DNA from: Streptomyces achromogenes
GTDB taxonomy: Bacteria; Actinomycetota; Actinomycetes; Streptomycetales; Streptomycetaceae
Direction: 5' to 3'
Length of the DNA: 64,000 bases
Assembly (NCBI RefSeq): GCF_030816715.1
Contig: NZ_JAUSYH010000001.1
Coordinates: 4,712,001-4,776,000 of the forward strand
Below the pieces are notes generated by a model. It saw nothing but the letters and a program-made list of their open reading frames with translations, was not told where the DNA came from and ran no database searches. How positions within the stretch are numbered: position 1 is the first letter of the stretch; each line of letters starts with the position of its first letter. Shown piece after piece: positions 51,729 through 60,609 of this stretch. The position numbers were made by a program, and so were the translations under genes.

Positions 51729-52402
51729 CGACCGGCGGCACCATCCGCGTACTGATCGCCGACGACCAGCAGATGGTCCGGCAGGGCTTCACCGTGCTGC
51801 TCGACGCGCACCCGGGGATCGAGGTGGTCGGGCAGGCGGTGAACGGCTTCGACGCCGTGGCCAAGGTCGCCGAACTCGGGCCGGACGTCGTCCTGATGGA
51901 CATCCGGATGCCCGATCTCGGCGGCATCGACGCGACGCACCGCATCACCCTGGAGCACCCGCACATCAAGGTGCTGGTGCTCACCACCTTCGACCTCGAC
52001 GAGTACGTGTACGACGCGCTGCGGGCCGGCGCGTCCGGGTTCCTGCTGAAGGACGCCTCCGCCGACCAACTGGCCGAGGCGGTCCGGGTGGTGGCGGCCG
52101 GCGACGCCCTCCTCGCCCCGGTCATCACCCGCAAGCTGATCGCCGAGTTCTCCCGCCTCGACGACAGACCGCGGGCTCCCCTGAAGGAGCGGATCGGTGA
52201 TCTCACGGAGCGCGAGACGGAGGTGCTCGCCCTCATCGCGCAGGGCCTGTCGAACGCCGAGATCGCACAGCATCTCGTCGTCGCCGAGCAGACCGTGAAG
52301 ACGCACGTGGGCCGCATCCTGGTGAAACTGGGGCTGCGCGACCGCACCCAGGCGGCCGTGTTCGCGTACGAGTCGGGGCTGGTCAGGCCGTCCGGGTACT
52401 GA
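51725..52402 (+). CDS. NarL/FixJ-type response regulator 1
   Basis: A 225-residue regulator from ATG 51725 (ATGA overlap with kinase 1). Receiver: VLIADDQQMVRQGF, phospho-acceptor Asp in DVVLMDIRMPD, then VLTTFDLDEYVYDALRAGASGFLLKDAS. LuxR-type HTH: LTERETEVLALIAQGLSNAEIAQHLVVAEQTVKTHVGRILVKLGLRDRTQAAVFAYESGLV. Cognate of the upstream kinase. It is very similar to the regulator at 53910, with which it probably shares binding sites. Confidence 0.95.
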   Translation: MTTGGTIRVLIADDQQMVRQGFTVLLDAHPGIEVVGQAVNGFDAVAKVAELGPDVVLMDIRMPDLGGIDATHRITLEHPHIKVLVLTTFDLDEYVYDALRAGASGFLLKDASADQLAEAVRVVAAGDALLAPVITRKLIAEFSRLDDRPRAPLKERIGDLTERETEVLALIAQGLSNAEIAQHLVVAEQTVKTHVGRILVKLGLRDRTQAAVFAYESGLVRPSGY

Positions 52403-52446
52403 GGTCACCCCGGCCGTCCCGGGCCCCTGGCAGCGGACTCCCGGAT

Positions 52447-52462
52447 CCGTAGTACTTGAGAG
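52447..52462 (+). promoter_or_regulatory. Shared motif CCGTAGTACYTGAGAG, copy 2
   Basis: CCGTAGTACTTGAGAG, 65 bp upstream of the 52528 start, flanked by GGATCC on both sides (52443-52448 and 52463-52468). See copy 1 at 47629. Confidence 0.55.
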
Positions 52463-52527
52463 GGATCCGCCGGAACCCCTCTCACTGGTGACGACCGGGC
52501 CCCCTCGGTGCGCCTACCGTTTTCCTC

Positions 52528-53913
52528 GTGACCGAGACGACGCAGACGCACACCCCGCCCCCCGGCGACCCGGACGACTCCTTCGAGGCCTACCGGCCGC
52601 GCAGCCCGGAGTTCCGGGCGGCGATGGACGCCCTGCGCGGCCTGCGGCGGGACCTGTTCCACGACGCCTTCGCCTACCGCCCGCTGCACCGCAAGGAGAA
52701 GGCCGGCCGGCTCGCCCGCAACTGGAAGGGCCGCAAGCACGAGTACGCGGCCTGGTCGCGGCACACGGTGGTCGCGGCGGGCGGCGCGCTGTCCGCCCTG
52801 ATCGCCTTCACGGACGGCGGCGGCGGACTGCTGGGATTCCTGACCGGCCTGGTCGTCCTGGCGCCGGTGCTGATGACGCTGGTACGGCCGGTCGGCGCGT
52901 TCTGGCTGTCGCTGGCCTCGACCTCGGCGGTCGCCCTGCTCGGCACGACGTACGGGAACTGGCCGTGGCTGCCCGGCAGCTACGTCTCCCACCTGCTGGT
53001 CCTCACGGTCGTGGCGATACGCACCCGGCCGCGCACGGCGGCTTGGATGTGGCTGCTCACGGCGGTCTACGGCTTCGTCGCCGAGACCCTCTTCGGCTGG
53101 GGCCACTACGTCACGAACACCGCGTCCATGCTGGTCTTCTCCGCGATCCTGCTGCTCGCCGTCACCGTGTGGCACATCCGCCGGCAGGCCGAGCAGGAGG
53201 TCACGGCCCAGCAGACGGTGACCGCGCACGAGCGCTCCCGGCGCACCCTCCTGGAGGAGCGGACCACGATCGCCCGTGAGCTGCACGACGTGGTCGCCCA
53301 CCACATGTCGGTGGTCGCCATCCAGGCGGAGGCCGCACCCTACCGGGTGGAGAACCCGCCGCCGGAGCTGGAGAAGGCCTTCGTCACCATCCGGGAGAAC
53401 GCGGTGGCCGCGCTCACCGAGCTGCGCCGGGTGCTGGGCGTGGTCCGCGCCGAGGACTACGACGTCCCGGACGCCCCGCAGCCCACGCTCGCCGAGCTGG
53501 ACGCGCTCCTCGCCAACGTGCGAGAGGCCGGCCTGGAGGTGGAGAAGGCGGTCACGGGGGCGGTGCGCGAGCTGCCGCAGGGGGTGGAGCTGTCGGCCTA
53601 CCGGATCGTCCAGGAGGCGCTGAGCAACACGCTCCGCCACGCGCCCGGCGCGAGAGCCCGGGTGGAGGTCGGGTACGTTCTGGGCGGGCTGGGCCTGCGG
53701 ATCGTCAACGGCGCTCCGCCCAACCCGACCCTGATCAAGCCGTCACCCGGCGCCGGCCACGGCATCACGGGCATGCGGGAGCGGGTCACGATGCTGAACG
53801 GCGAGATGACGGCCGAGGCGACGCCCGAGGGAGGCTACGAGGTGACGGTGTTCCTGCCGGTGCCGGCGTCCACGGAGTCCGCCGCGCCTTCTTCGGGCGA
53901 GGATGGGGCATGA
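52528..53913 (+). CDS. DesK/NarX-type sensor histidine kinase 2
   Basis: A 461-residue kinase from GTG 52528. The cytoplasmic N-terminus is about 75 residues (FEAYRPRSPEFRAAMDALRGLRRDLFHDAFAYRPL), followed by about five membrane segments. HisKA_3 reads TLLEERTTIARELHDVVAHHMSVVAIQAE, then AYRIVQEALSNTLRHAPGA and GAGHGITGMRERVTMLNGE. Close paralogue of the kinase at 50151 in the catalytic half, different in the sensor half, and without the EPHGHE tail. It overlaps its regulator by 4 bp. The upstream motif at 52447 matches that before the 47752 operon. Confidence 0.94.
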   Translation: MTETTQTHTPPPGDPDDSFEAYRPRSPEFRAAMDALRGLRRDLFHDAFAYRPLHRKEKAGRLARNWKGRKHEYAAWSRHTVVAAGGALSALIAFTDGGGGLLGFLTGLVVLAPVLMTLVRPVGAFWLSLASTSAVALLGTTYGNWPWLPGSYVSHLLVLTVVAIRTRPRTAAWMWLLTAVYGFVAETLFGWGHYVTNTASMLVFSAILLLAVTVWHIRRQAEQEVTAQQTVTAHERSRRTLLEERTTIARELHDVVAHHMSVVAIQAEAAPYRVENPPPELEKAFVTIRENAVAALTELRRVLGVVRAEDYDVPDAPQPTLAELDALLANVREAGLEVEKAVTGAVRELPQGVELSAYRIVQEALSNTLRHAPGARARVEVGYVLGGLGLRIVNGAPPNPTLIKPSPGAGHGITGMRERVTMLNGEMTAEATPEGGYEVTVFLPVPASTESAAPSSGEDGA

Positions 53914-54578
53914 CGATCCGGGTTCTGATCGCCGACGACCAGATGATGGTCCGCGAGGGCTTCTCGGTCCTGCTGAACGCGATGCCGGACATCGAGGTGG
54001 TGGGCGAGGCGGTGAACGGCCGGGAGGCGGTGCACCGGGTCCGCGAGCTGGCGCCCGACGTGGTCCTGATGGACATTCGCATGCCGGAGCTGAACGGCAT
54101 CGAGGCGACGCGGGAGATCGTCGCGGCGGACGGCACGGCGAAGGTCCTCGTCCTGACCACCTTCGACCTGGACGAGTACGTCTACCAGGCGCTGCGCGCG
54201 GGAGCCTCCGGCTTCCTCCTGAAGGACGCCTCGGCCCGCCAGCTGGCGGACGGCGTGCGGGTGGTGGCGGCCGGCGAGGCGCTTCTCGCCCCGTCCGTCA
54301 CCAAGCGTCTGATCACGGAGTTCTCCAAGCTCTCGGACACCCCAGGGTCGGTCCGCGCGGCCGTCCAGACGTCCTACGGCGACCTGACCGAACGGGAGAC
54401 GGAGGTTCTGGTGCTCATCGCCCAGGGCCTGTCGAACTCGGAGATCGCCGAGCGGCTGGTGGTGGCGGAGTCGACCATCAAGACGCACGTGAGCAGAATC
54501 CTGGTGAAGCTGGGCCTGCGGGACCGCACCCAGGCGGCGGTGTTCGCGTACGAGGCGAGACTGGTGACACCGGGCTAG
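53910..54578 (+). CDS. NarL/FixJ-type response regulator 2
   Basis: A 222-residue regulator from ATG 53910: VLIADDQMMVREGFSVLLNAMP, DVVLMDIRMPELNGIEATREIV (phospho-Asp), VLTTFDLDEYVYQALRAGASGFLLKDASARQLADGVRVVAAGEALL, then HTH LTERETEVLVLIAQGLSNSEIAERLVVAESTIKTHVSRILVKLGLRDRTQ. The two regulators in this window are nearly the same in the recognition helix (AExTxKTHVxRILVKLGLRDRTQ), so crosstalk at DNA is likely. Confidence 0.95.
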   Translation: MTIRVLIADDQMMVREGFSVLLNAMPDIEVVGEAVNGREAVHRVRELAPDVVLMDIRMPELNGIEATREIVAADGTAKVLVLTTFDLDEYVYQALRAGASGFLLKDASARQLADGVRVVAAGEALLAPSVTKRLITEFSKLSDTPGSVRAAVQTSYGDLTERETEVLVLIAQGLSNSEIAERLVVAESTIKTHVSRILVKLGLRDRTQAAVFAYEARLVTPG

Positions 54579-54695
54579 CCGCCCCTCCGGCCCCCGCCCG
54601 TCGCGACCTCCCTCATCGTCGGTCTTCTCCCGGCCGGTGGGCGTACGGCCAGGACCCCCTGGTCAGGACGCCGGTCCACGGGCTAGCGTCCGTCC

Positions 54696-55913
54696 ATGGC
54701 AGCAGCTGACGACCTCTCGTTCGACCCCTGGGACCCCGCTTTCGTGGCGGACCCGTACCCGGCCTACGCCGAGCTGCGGGAGCGCGGGCGGGTGATCTAC
54801 TACGAGCCGACCGGTCAGTGGCTCGTGCCGGGGCACGCGGACGTGTCGGCCCTGTTGCGGGAGCGGCGGCTGGGGCGCACCTACCAGCACCGGTTCACGC
54901 ACGAGGAGTTCGGGCGGACCGCGCCGCCCGCCGAGCAGGAGCCGTTCCACACGCTGAACGACCACGGGATGCTCGACCTGGAACCGCCGGACCACACCCG
55001 GATCCGGCGGCTGGTGTCGAAGGCGTTCACCCCGCGCACGGTGGAGCGGCTGAAGCCGTACGTGCACAGGCTGGCCGGCGAGCTGGTGGACGGGCTGGTG
55101 CGGGCGGGCGGCGGCGATCTGCTGAGCGACGTCGCCGAGCCGCTGCCGGTGGCCGTGATCGCGGAGATGCTGGGTATCCCGGAGGCGGACCGCGGGCCGC
55201 TGCGGCCCTGGTCGGCGGACATCTGCGGGATGTACGAGCTGAACCCGTCGCAGGAGACCGCGGCGAGGGCCGTGCGGGCCTCCGTCGAGTTCACCGCCTA
55301 TCTGCGCGAGCTGATCGCCGAGCGGCGCAAGGAGCCGGGGGACGATCTCATCTCCGGGCTGATCGCGGCGCACGACGAGGGAGACCGGCTCACCGAGCAG
55401 GAGATGATCTCGACGGCGGTGCTGCTGCTGAACGCCGGTCACGAGGCGACCGTCAACGCCACCGTCAACGGGTGGTGGGCGCTGTTCCGCAACCCGGAGC
55501 AGCTGGCCGCGCTGCGCGCCGACCACTCGCTGGTGCCGTCCGCCGTCGAGGAGCTGATGCGGTACGACACGCCGCTGCAGCTGTTCGAGCGGTGGGTGCT
55601 GGACGACATCGAGATCGCCGGGGTCACCGTGCCGCGGGGGGCCGAGATCGCGATGCTCTTCGGGTCGGCGAACCACGATCCCACGGTGTTCGCCGAGCCC
55701 GAACGGCTGGACCTCACCCGGGTCGACAACCCGCACATCTCCTTCAGCGCGGGCATCCACTACTGCATCGGCGCGCCGCTGGCCCGCATCGAGCTCGCCG
55801 CGTCGATGACGGCCCTGCTGGAACGGGCCCCGACGCTGGCGCCGGCGGCGGAGCCGCGTCGCAAGCCGAACTTCGTCATCCGGGGTCTGGAGGGCCTACC
55901 GGTCACCCTCTGA
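54696..55913 (+). CDS. Cytochrome P450
   Basis: A 405-residue bacterial P450 from ATG 54696. I-helix LLNAGHEATVNA, K-helix ExxR in EELMRYD, and the haem ligand Cys in FSAGIHYCIGAPLARIE near residue 357. The order and the AGHEAT loop place it with CYP107-like soluble class I enzymes that hydroxylate macrolides, lipids or xenobiotics. No ferredoxin or reductase gene is adjacent. It is alone on its transcript, overlapping the convergent small membrane gene by 18 bp. Confidence 0.93.
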   Translation: MAAADDLSFDPWDPAFVADPYPAYAELRERGRVIYYEPTGQWLVPGHADVSALLRERRLGRTYQHRFTHEEFGRTAPPAEQEPFHTLNDHGMLDLEPPDHTRIRRLVSKAFTPRTVERLKPYVHRLAGELVDGLVRAGGGDLLSDVAEPLPVAVIAEMLGIPEADRGPLRPWSADICGMYELNPSQETAARAVRASVEFTAYLRELIAERRKEPGDDLISGLIAAHDEGDRLTEQEMISTAVLLLNAGHEATVNATVNGWWALFRNPEQLAALRADHSLVPSAVEELMRYDTPLQLFERWVLDDIEIAGVTVPRGAEIAMLFGSANHDPTVFAEPERLDLTRVDNPHISFSAGIHYCIGAPLARIELAASMTALLERAPTLAPAAEPRRKPNFVIRGLEGLPVTL

Positions 55914-56192
55914 CCTGCCGCGCGGCGTACGCCCGCGACGCCGCTCGCGCCGGTCCTGCCGGTCGTGCAGCAGGCCGGCGACCGCCGTGTGAGCGAGGAC
56001 CGGCAGGGCGGCTCCCGCGAGGAACACCAGCGGGAGCTCGGTGAACAGCACGCCGAGATCCATGCCCTGCTGCTCGAAGCCGTTGCCCAGGTGGATGCGC
56101 GTGCGGTCGGAGGAGAGCCACAGGAAGACGGCCGTCAGCGCGCTCGCCACCGAGATCACGCATCCACCGCACCCCACCGCCCGTCGCCCCAT
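55896..56192 (-). CDS. Small membrane protein, convergent with the P450
   Basis: A 98-residue product (ATG 56192; an internal GTG 12 codons later is possible). Two membrane segments (VISVASALTAVFLWLSS and LGVLFTELPLVFLAGAALPVLAHTAVAGLL) are separated by a polar loop DRTRIHLGNGFEQQGMDLG, with a strongly basic end. The pattern fits a short actinobacterial family of unknown function. It overlaps the P450 3' end by 18 bp. Confidence 0.6.
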   Translation of the reverse strand: MGRRAVGCGGCVISVASALTAVFLWLSSDRTRIHLGNGFEQQGMDLGVLFTELPLVFLAGAALPVLAHTAVAGLLHDRQDRRERRRGRTPRGRSEGDR

Positions 56193-56378
56193 GCCCAGGG
56201 AGACGCCCCGGGCCCCCGTCCGGTTCGCCGCCGGCCACCGCCACCGCCCCGGTCACCGCCACCGCGCCGCGGCCACGGCCAAAGCCACGGACCCGCAACC
56301 GCCCCGGTCACTGCCCCGGCCGGGTCACCGGCGCCGCACCCCCGCCCCCGCGCCGGTCCCCGCGACCTGGGCGGACGG

Positions 56379-57967
56379 TCACGTCGTCATGTCCCGCCGC
56401 CGCAGTCCCGCCAGGCCGACGGCGGACAGGACGAGGGCCGACAGCAGCAGGACCAGCACCGGCCCCCACGCCATCTCGCCGCCGGGCAGCTTCGGCAGGT
56501 GGGTGAAGGGCGAGACGTCCAGGACCGCCGACGGTGCGTCCAGAGCGGGGCCGATCCAGCCGAGGAGGAGGATCGCGGCGGCCACGCCCCAGCCGGCCGG
56601 GGCCAGCCGCGGAGCCCATCCGTACAGGACGAGTGTCAGGGCGCCGACCGCCCACACCGCGGGCAGCTGCACCAGGCAGGCGCCCAGGACCGGGAGGGTC
56701 TGCCTGCCGTAGCCCGCGGCGAAGCCGAGGCCGGCCAGCAGCATGATGAGGGCCGCGCCGCCGAAGGCGATCGCCAGGTGCCCGGCCGCCCAGCGCAGCC
56801 GTCCCACCGCGTTCGCCAGCACGGGTTCCGCGCGGCCCGACGTCTCCTCGCCGTGCAGCCGGAGCACGGACGCGACGACGAAGAGGGACGCGATCAGCCC
56901 GAGCATGCCGATCATCGAGGCGAGGAACGCGTCCGTCAGCCCGGACCGCCCGCCCATCCGCTCGATGATCTCGCGGGCCTTGTCGTTGTCGCCGACCAGG
57001 CCGGCCGCGCCCTCGGTCAGGCCGCCGTAGACGACGCCGGCGAGGAGGAAGCCGGCGCTCCAGCCCAGCACCCCGCCCCACTGCAGCCGCCAGGCCAGGG
57101 CGAAGGCGCTGCCGAGCCGTCCGGTGGGGGGCCCGGGGAGCGTCGGCAGGAAACCCATGCCGACGTCCCGGCGCCCGGCCAGGCCGTAGGCCAGCGCGCC
57201 CTGGGCGAGGATCGCCGCCGCGAAGAGCCCCAGCACCCACCATCGTTCGTCCGCGAACGCCCGCAGGTTCTCCAGCCAGCCGAGCGGTGAGAGCCAGGTC
57301 AGCGGTGACGAACCGTCGGTCCTGGCCGAGTCGCCCGCCGCCCGCAGGACGAAGGCCGCGCCGAGGGCCGCCGCCGTCAGCCCGCGCGCCAGCCGTGCGC
57401 TCTGCGTGAGCTGGGCGACGACCGCCGCCGTCGTCGCGAACAGCATGCCCGCCCCGGCCAGTCCGAGGCCGAACGCGGCGGCGCCCGCCGCCCCTTGGCC
57501 CGCGAGCCCCGCGGTGACCAGCAGACCGAGGGCGGCGTTGGCGACGGCCGCCGCGAGCAGGGCCGCCGTGAGGGAGGCGCGCCGTCCGACCATGCCGGAG
57601 GCGATCAGCTCCTGACGGCCGCTCTCCTCCTCGTCGCGGGTGTGCCGGACCACGACCAGCAGGCTCGTCACCGCGGCCAGGGCGGCCGCGAACACACCGA
57701 CCCGCCAGGCCGTCAGCGCGCCGAGCGAGTCGTCGAAGACGGGGCCGATCAGGGCACGGAAAGAGGAGTTGGCGTCCATCTGCCGCAGCAGGCCGGCCCG
57801 GGCGGCCGGGGTGTCGTACAGGCCCTCGAGGCTGGTGGGCATGGACAGCACCATCAGGGTGTTCACGGCGACCCAGACCGGGATCAGCAACCGGTCGCGG
57901 CGGAGCGCGAAACGCAGCAGCGGGACGGTGCCGGTGAGTGGGGTGAGCCGGGGTGCGGCGAGGACCG

Positions 57968-57971
<4 letters not shown>
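56379..57971 (-). CDS. ABC exporter permease
   Basis: A 530-residue integral membrane protein from GTG 57971 with about twelve segments arranged as two similar halves: RFALRRDRLLIPVWVAVNTLMVLSMPTSLEGLYDTP, then, in the second half, FALAWRLQWGGVLGWSAGFLLAGVVYGGLTEG. This is the TipB/ABC-2 type permease of polyketide-resistance exporters such as TylC-class DrrB-like pairs. Its start overlaps the stop of the ATPase gene by 4 bp. Function: pump together with the ATPase upstream; substrate unknown. Confidence 0.88.
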
Positions 57972-58861
<890 letters not shown>

Positions 58862-58881
58862 GGCGCCGAAAGTACGCGAAG

Positions 58882-58897
58882 TTCAGAAATTTGTGAA
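58882..58897. promoter_or_regulatory. Palindrome in the ABC/MarR divergent promoter
   Basis: TTCAGAAATTTGTGAA: inverted repeat TTCA-n-AAATTT-n-TGAA, 20 bp from the ABC start and 37 bp from the MarR start, in a markedly AT-rich patch. Typical place and size for a MarR operator acting on both genes. Confidence 0.6.
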
Positions 58898-58934
58898 GTT
58901 AAGGAAATGCGTGAACCGTCGATAGGGTGGGGGC

Positions 58935-59432
58935 ATGACCGAAACAGATGCGGACGGGCGGGACGAGGGGGCCGTTTCCCGGTTCGTCGAGTCCTTCGCC
59001 GCGCAACTCGTCGAGGCCGGGATGCAGCGCATGCCCGCCCGGGTCTTCGCCGCGCTCCTCTCCTCCGACGAGGGCGCGATGACCTCCGCGGAACTCGCCG
59101 GACAGCTCCGGATCAGTCCCGCCGCCGTCTCCGGCGCGGTGCGCTACCTGGCCCAGCAGCACATGGTCTCCCGTGAGCGCGAGCCCGGTTCCCGGCGCGA
59201 GCGCTACCGCGTGCACAGCAACCAGTGGTACGAGGCGCTGACCAACCGCGAGGCCGTGCTGAAGCGGTGGGAGGGGGCGCTGCGCGAGGGCGTCGAGAGC
59301 CTCGGCGGCGACACCGCCGCGGGACGCCGGATGTCCGAGACCCTCGCCTTCTTCGAGTTCGTCGACACCGAGATCGCCGCCATGATGGAACGCTGGCGAC
59401 AGCACCGCGACCAGGTCTTCGGGGACGGCTAG
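58935..59432 (+). CDS. MarR/GbsR-type transcriptional regulator
   Basis: A 165-residue winged-helix protein from ATG 58935: MQRMPARVFAALLSSDEGAMTSAELAGQLRISPAAVSGAVRYLAQQHMVSREREPGSRRERYRV is the DNA-binding core, flanked by dimerisation helices (RFVESFAAQLVEAG and ETLAFFEFVDTEIAAMMERWRQHRDQ). The arrangement and the ABC exporter next door match GbsR/MarR repressors that respond to the exported compound. Divergent from the ABC operon. Confidence 0.92.
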   Translation: MTETDADGRDEGAVSRFVESFAAQLVEAGMQRMPARVFAALLSSDEGAMTSAELAGQLRISPAAVSGAVRYLAQQHMVSREREPGSRRERYRVHSNQWYEALTNREAVLKRWEGALREGVESLGGDTAAGRRMSETLAFFEFVDTEIAAMMERWRQHRDQVFGDG

Positions 59433-59551
59433 TGCCGTGACCGGCAAGGGTCGGCAAGGGCCGGCGAGCCGGTGAAGCCTTGCGATCACGGCGCCGGGAC
59501 GCCCTGGTCCGGTGTCCCGGGACACGCGCCCGCCCCGGGATGCCCCGCCGC

Positions 59552-60412
59552 TCACCGCACCGGCAGCATCAGCCCCAGCGCTCCCTCCCGCACGGTCCAC
59601 GTCCGCCGCCGTACCGGGCCGGCGACCGCGGCGTCCGCCCGGTAGCGGAAGTCGGCCCCCGAGACGGTCACCGTCCGGCCGTACGCCTGCAGCGGCGCCG
59701 CCTCCGCGCCCACCGACGACGGCCGCACCACCACCTCGGCCGACCCCGAGGCCCCGGGCGTCACCGACACCGCCTCCACCGGCTGGTCCAGGTCGACCAG
59801 GGTCGTCCCGTCCACCTCGACCCGCAGCCGGGCCGGGCCGGGCGGGAGCGGGGCGGCGACCGGCCGGGAGAGCCGGGAGGGCCGGACGGGGACGAGCGTG
59901 CGGACCAGCGACTGCAGCCAGGGCCGCCCCGCGGGGTCCGCCGACGGGACGCCGCCGCCGGCGGGCGGCGCGGGGATCCGCAGCATCCCCAGCACCACCC
60001 CGTCGCTGTCGTCGACCAGCAGGTCCAGCCGCCGCTCGGCCCCGTCCAGGACGGCCCGCGCCGCCGCGACCGGGCCCGTGGGCACGCCCAGGGCGTGCGC
60101 GACGGCCAGGGAGCCGCCCACCGGCACCACCGACAGCACGCATTCGGCCAGGGCCCGCTGCCGGTGCAGCAGGGCCACCGCCCGGGTCAGCGCGCGGTCG
60201 TCGCCGATGACCACCGGCCGCCGCGAGCCCCGCCGGGCCAGCGCCCGGGCGAATTCCTCCGGGTCCTCCGGCAGACACACCTTCGTGCTGGCCGCACCCG
60301 CGCTGAGCACGTCTTTCGCGATCCGCACGGACTCCCCGTCCGCGCGCCGGGCGACCGGATCGATGATCACCAGCAGCTGATCGGACGTCGCGAAAGTCGC
60401 CACCTCGGTCAT
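59552..60412 (-). CDS. Diacylglycerol-kinase-like protein with degenerate motifs
   Basis: A 286-residue protein from ATG 60412. The fold follows the DAGK/LCB kinase catalytic domain (QLLVIIDPVARRADGESVRIAKDVLSAG, then the nucleotide strands and a C-terminal beta domain TLVDLDQPVEAVSV). However, the GGDGT motif reads GDDRA (RRPVVIGDDRALTRAVALL) and the PxGTxND loop reads VPVGGSLAVAHALG. Both are needed for ATP and catalysis in known members, so kinase activity is doubtful. It may be a regulatory or lipid-binding relative. It is divergent from purA. Confidence 0.75.
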   Translation of the reverse strand: MTEVATFATSDQLLVIIDPVARRADGESVRIAKDVLSAGAASTKVCLPEDPEEFARALARRGSRRPVVIGDDRALTRAVALLHRQRALAECVLSVVPVGGSLAVAHALGVPTGPVAAARAVLDGAERRLDLLVDDSDGVVLGMLRIPAPPAGGGVPSADPAGRPWLQSLVRTLVPVRPSRLSRPVAAPLPPGPARLRVEVDGTTLVDLDQPVEAVSVTPGASGSAEVVVRPSSVGAEAAPLQAYGRTVTVSGADFRYRADAAVAGPVRRRTWTVREGALGLMLPVR

Positions 60413-60445
60413 GCCTCGCTTCCTCGGGTAGCATCTTTGTGCAAG

Positions 60446-60473
60446 AGCCCCTTGCGCTATTGCGCCAGGGGCT
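60446..60473. other. Hairpin in the divergent DAGK/purA region
   Basis: AGCCCC-TTGCGC-TATT-GCGCCA-GGGGCT folds into an 11-bp stem with one mismatch. It lies between two divergent genes (33 bp from the DAGK-like start and 137 bp before purA), where a terminator is not expected, so it is a candidate leader structure or part of a small RNA. Confidence 0.5.
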
Positions 60474-60609
60474 TCGTCTATTCCGGGGCATCCGGGTCCG
60501 ACAACGGGCGACCAACGACGGTCGCGGCGCTCGCGGTGAACGCGGTGGAACGATCCATCGCGTACGCCTCCGACCTTGGACATGCCCCACCCGGAAGGGG
60601 TGTACGCGC

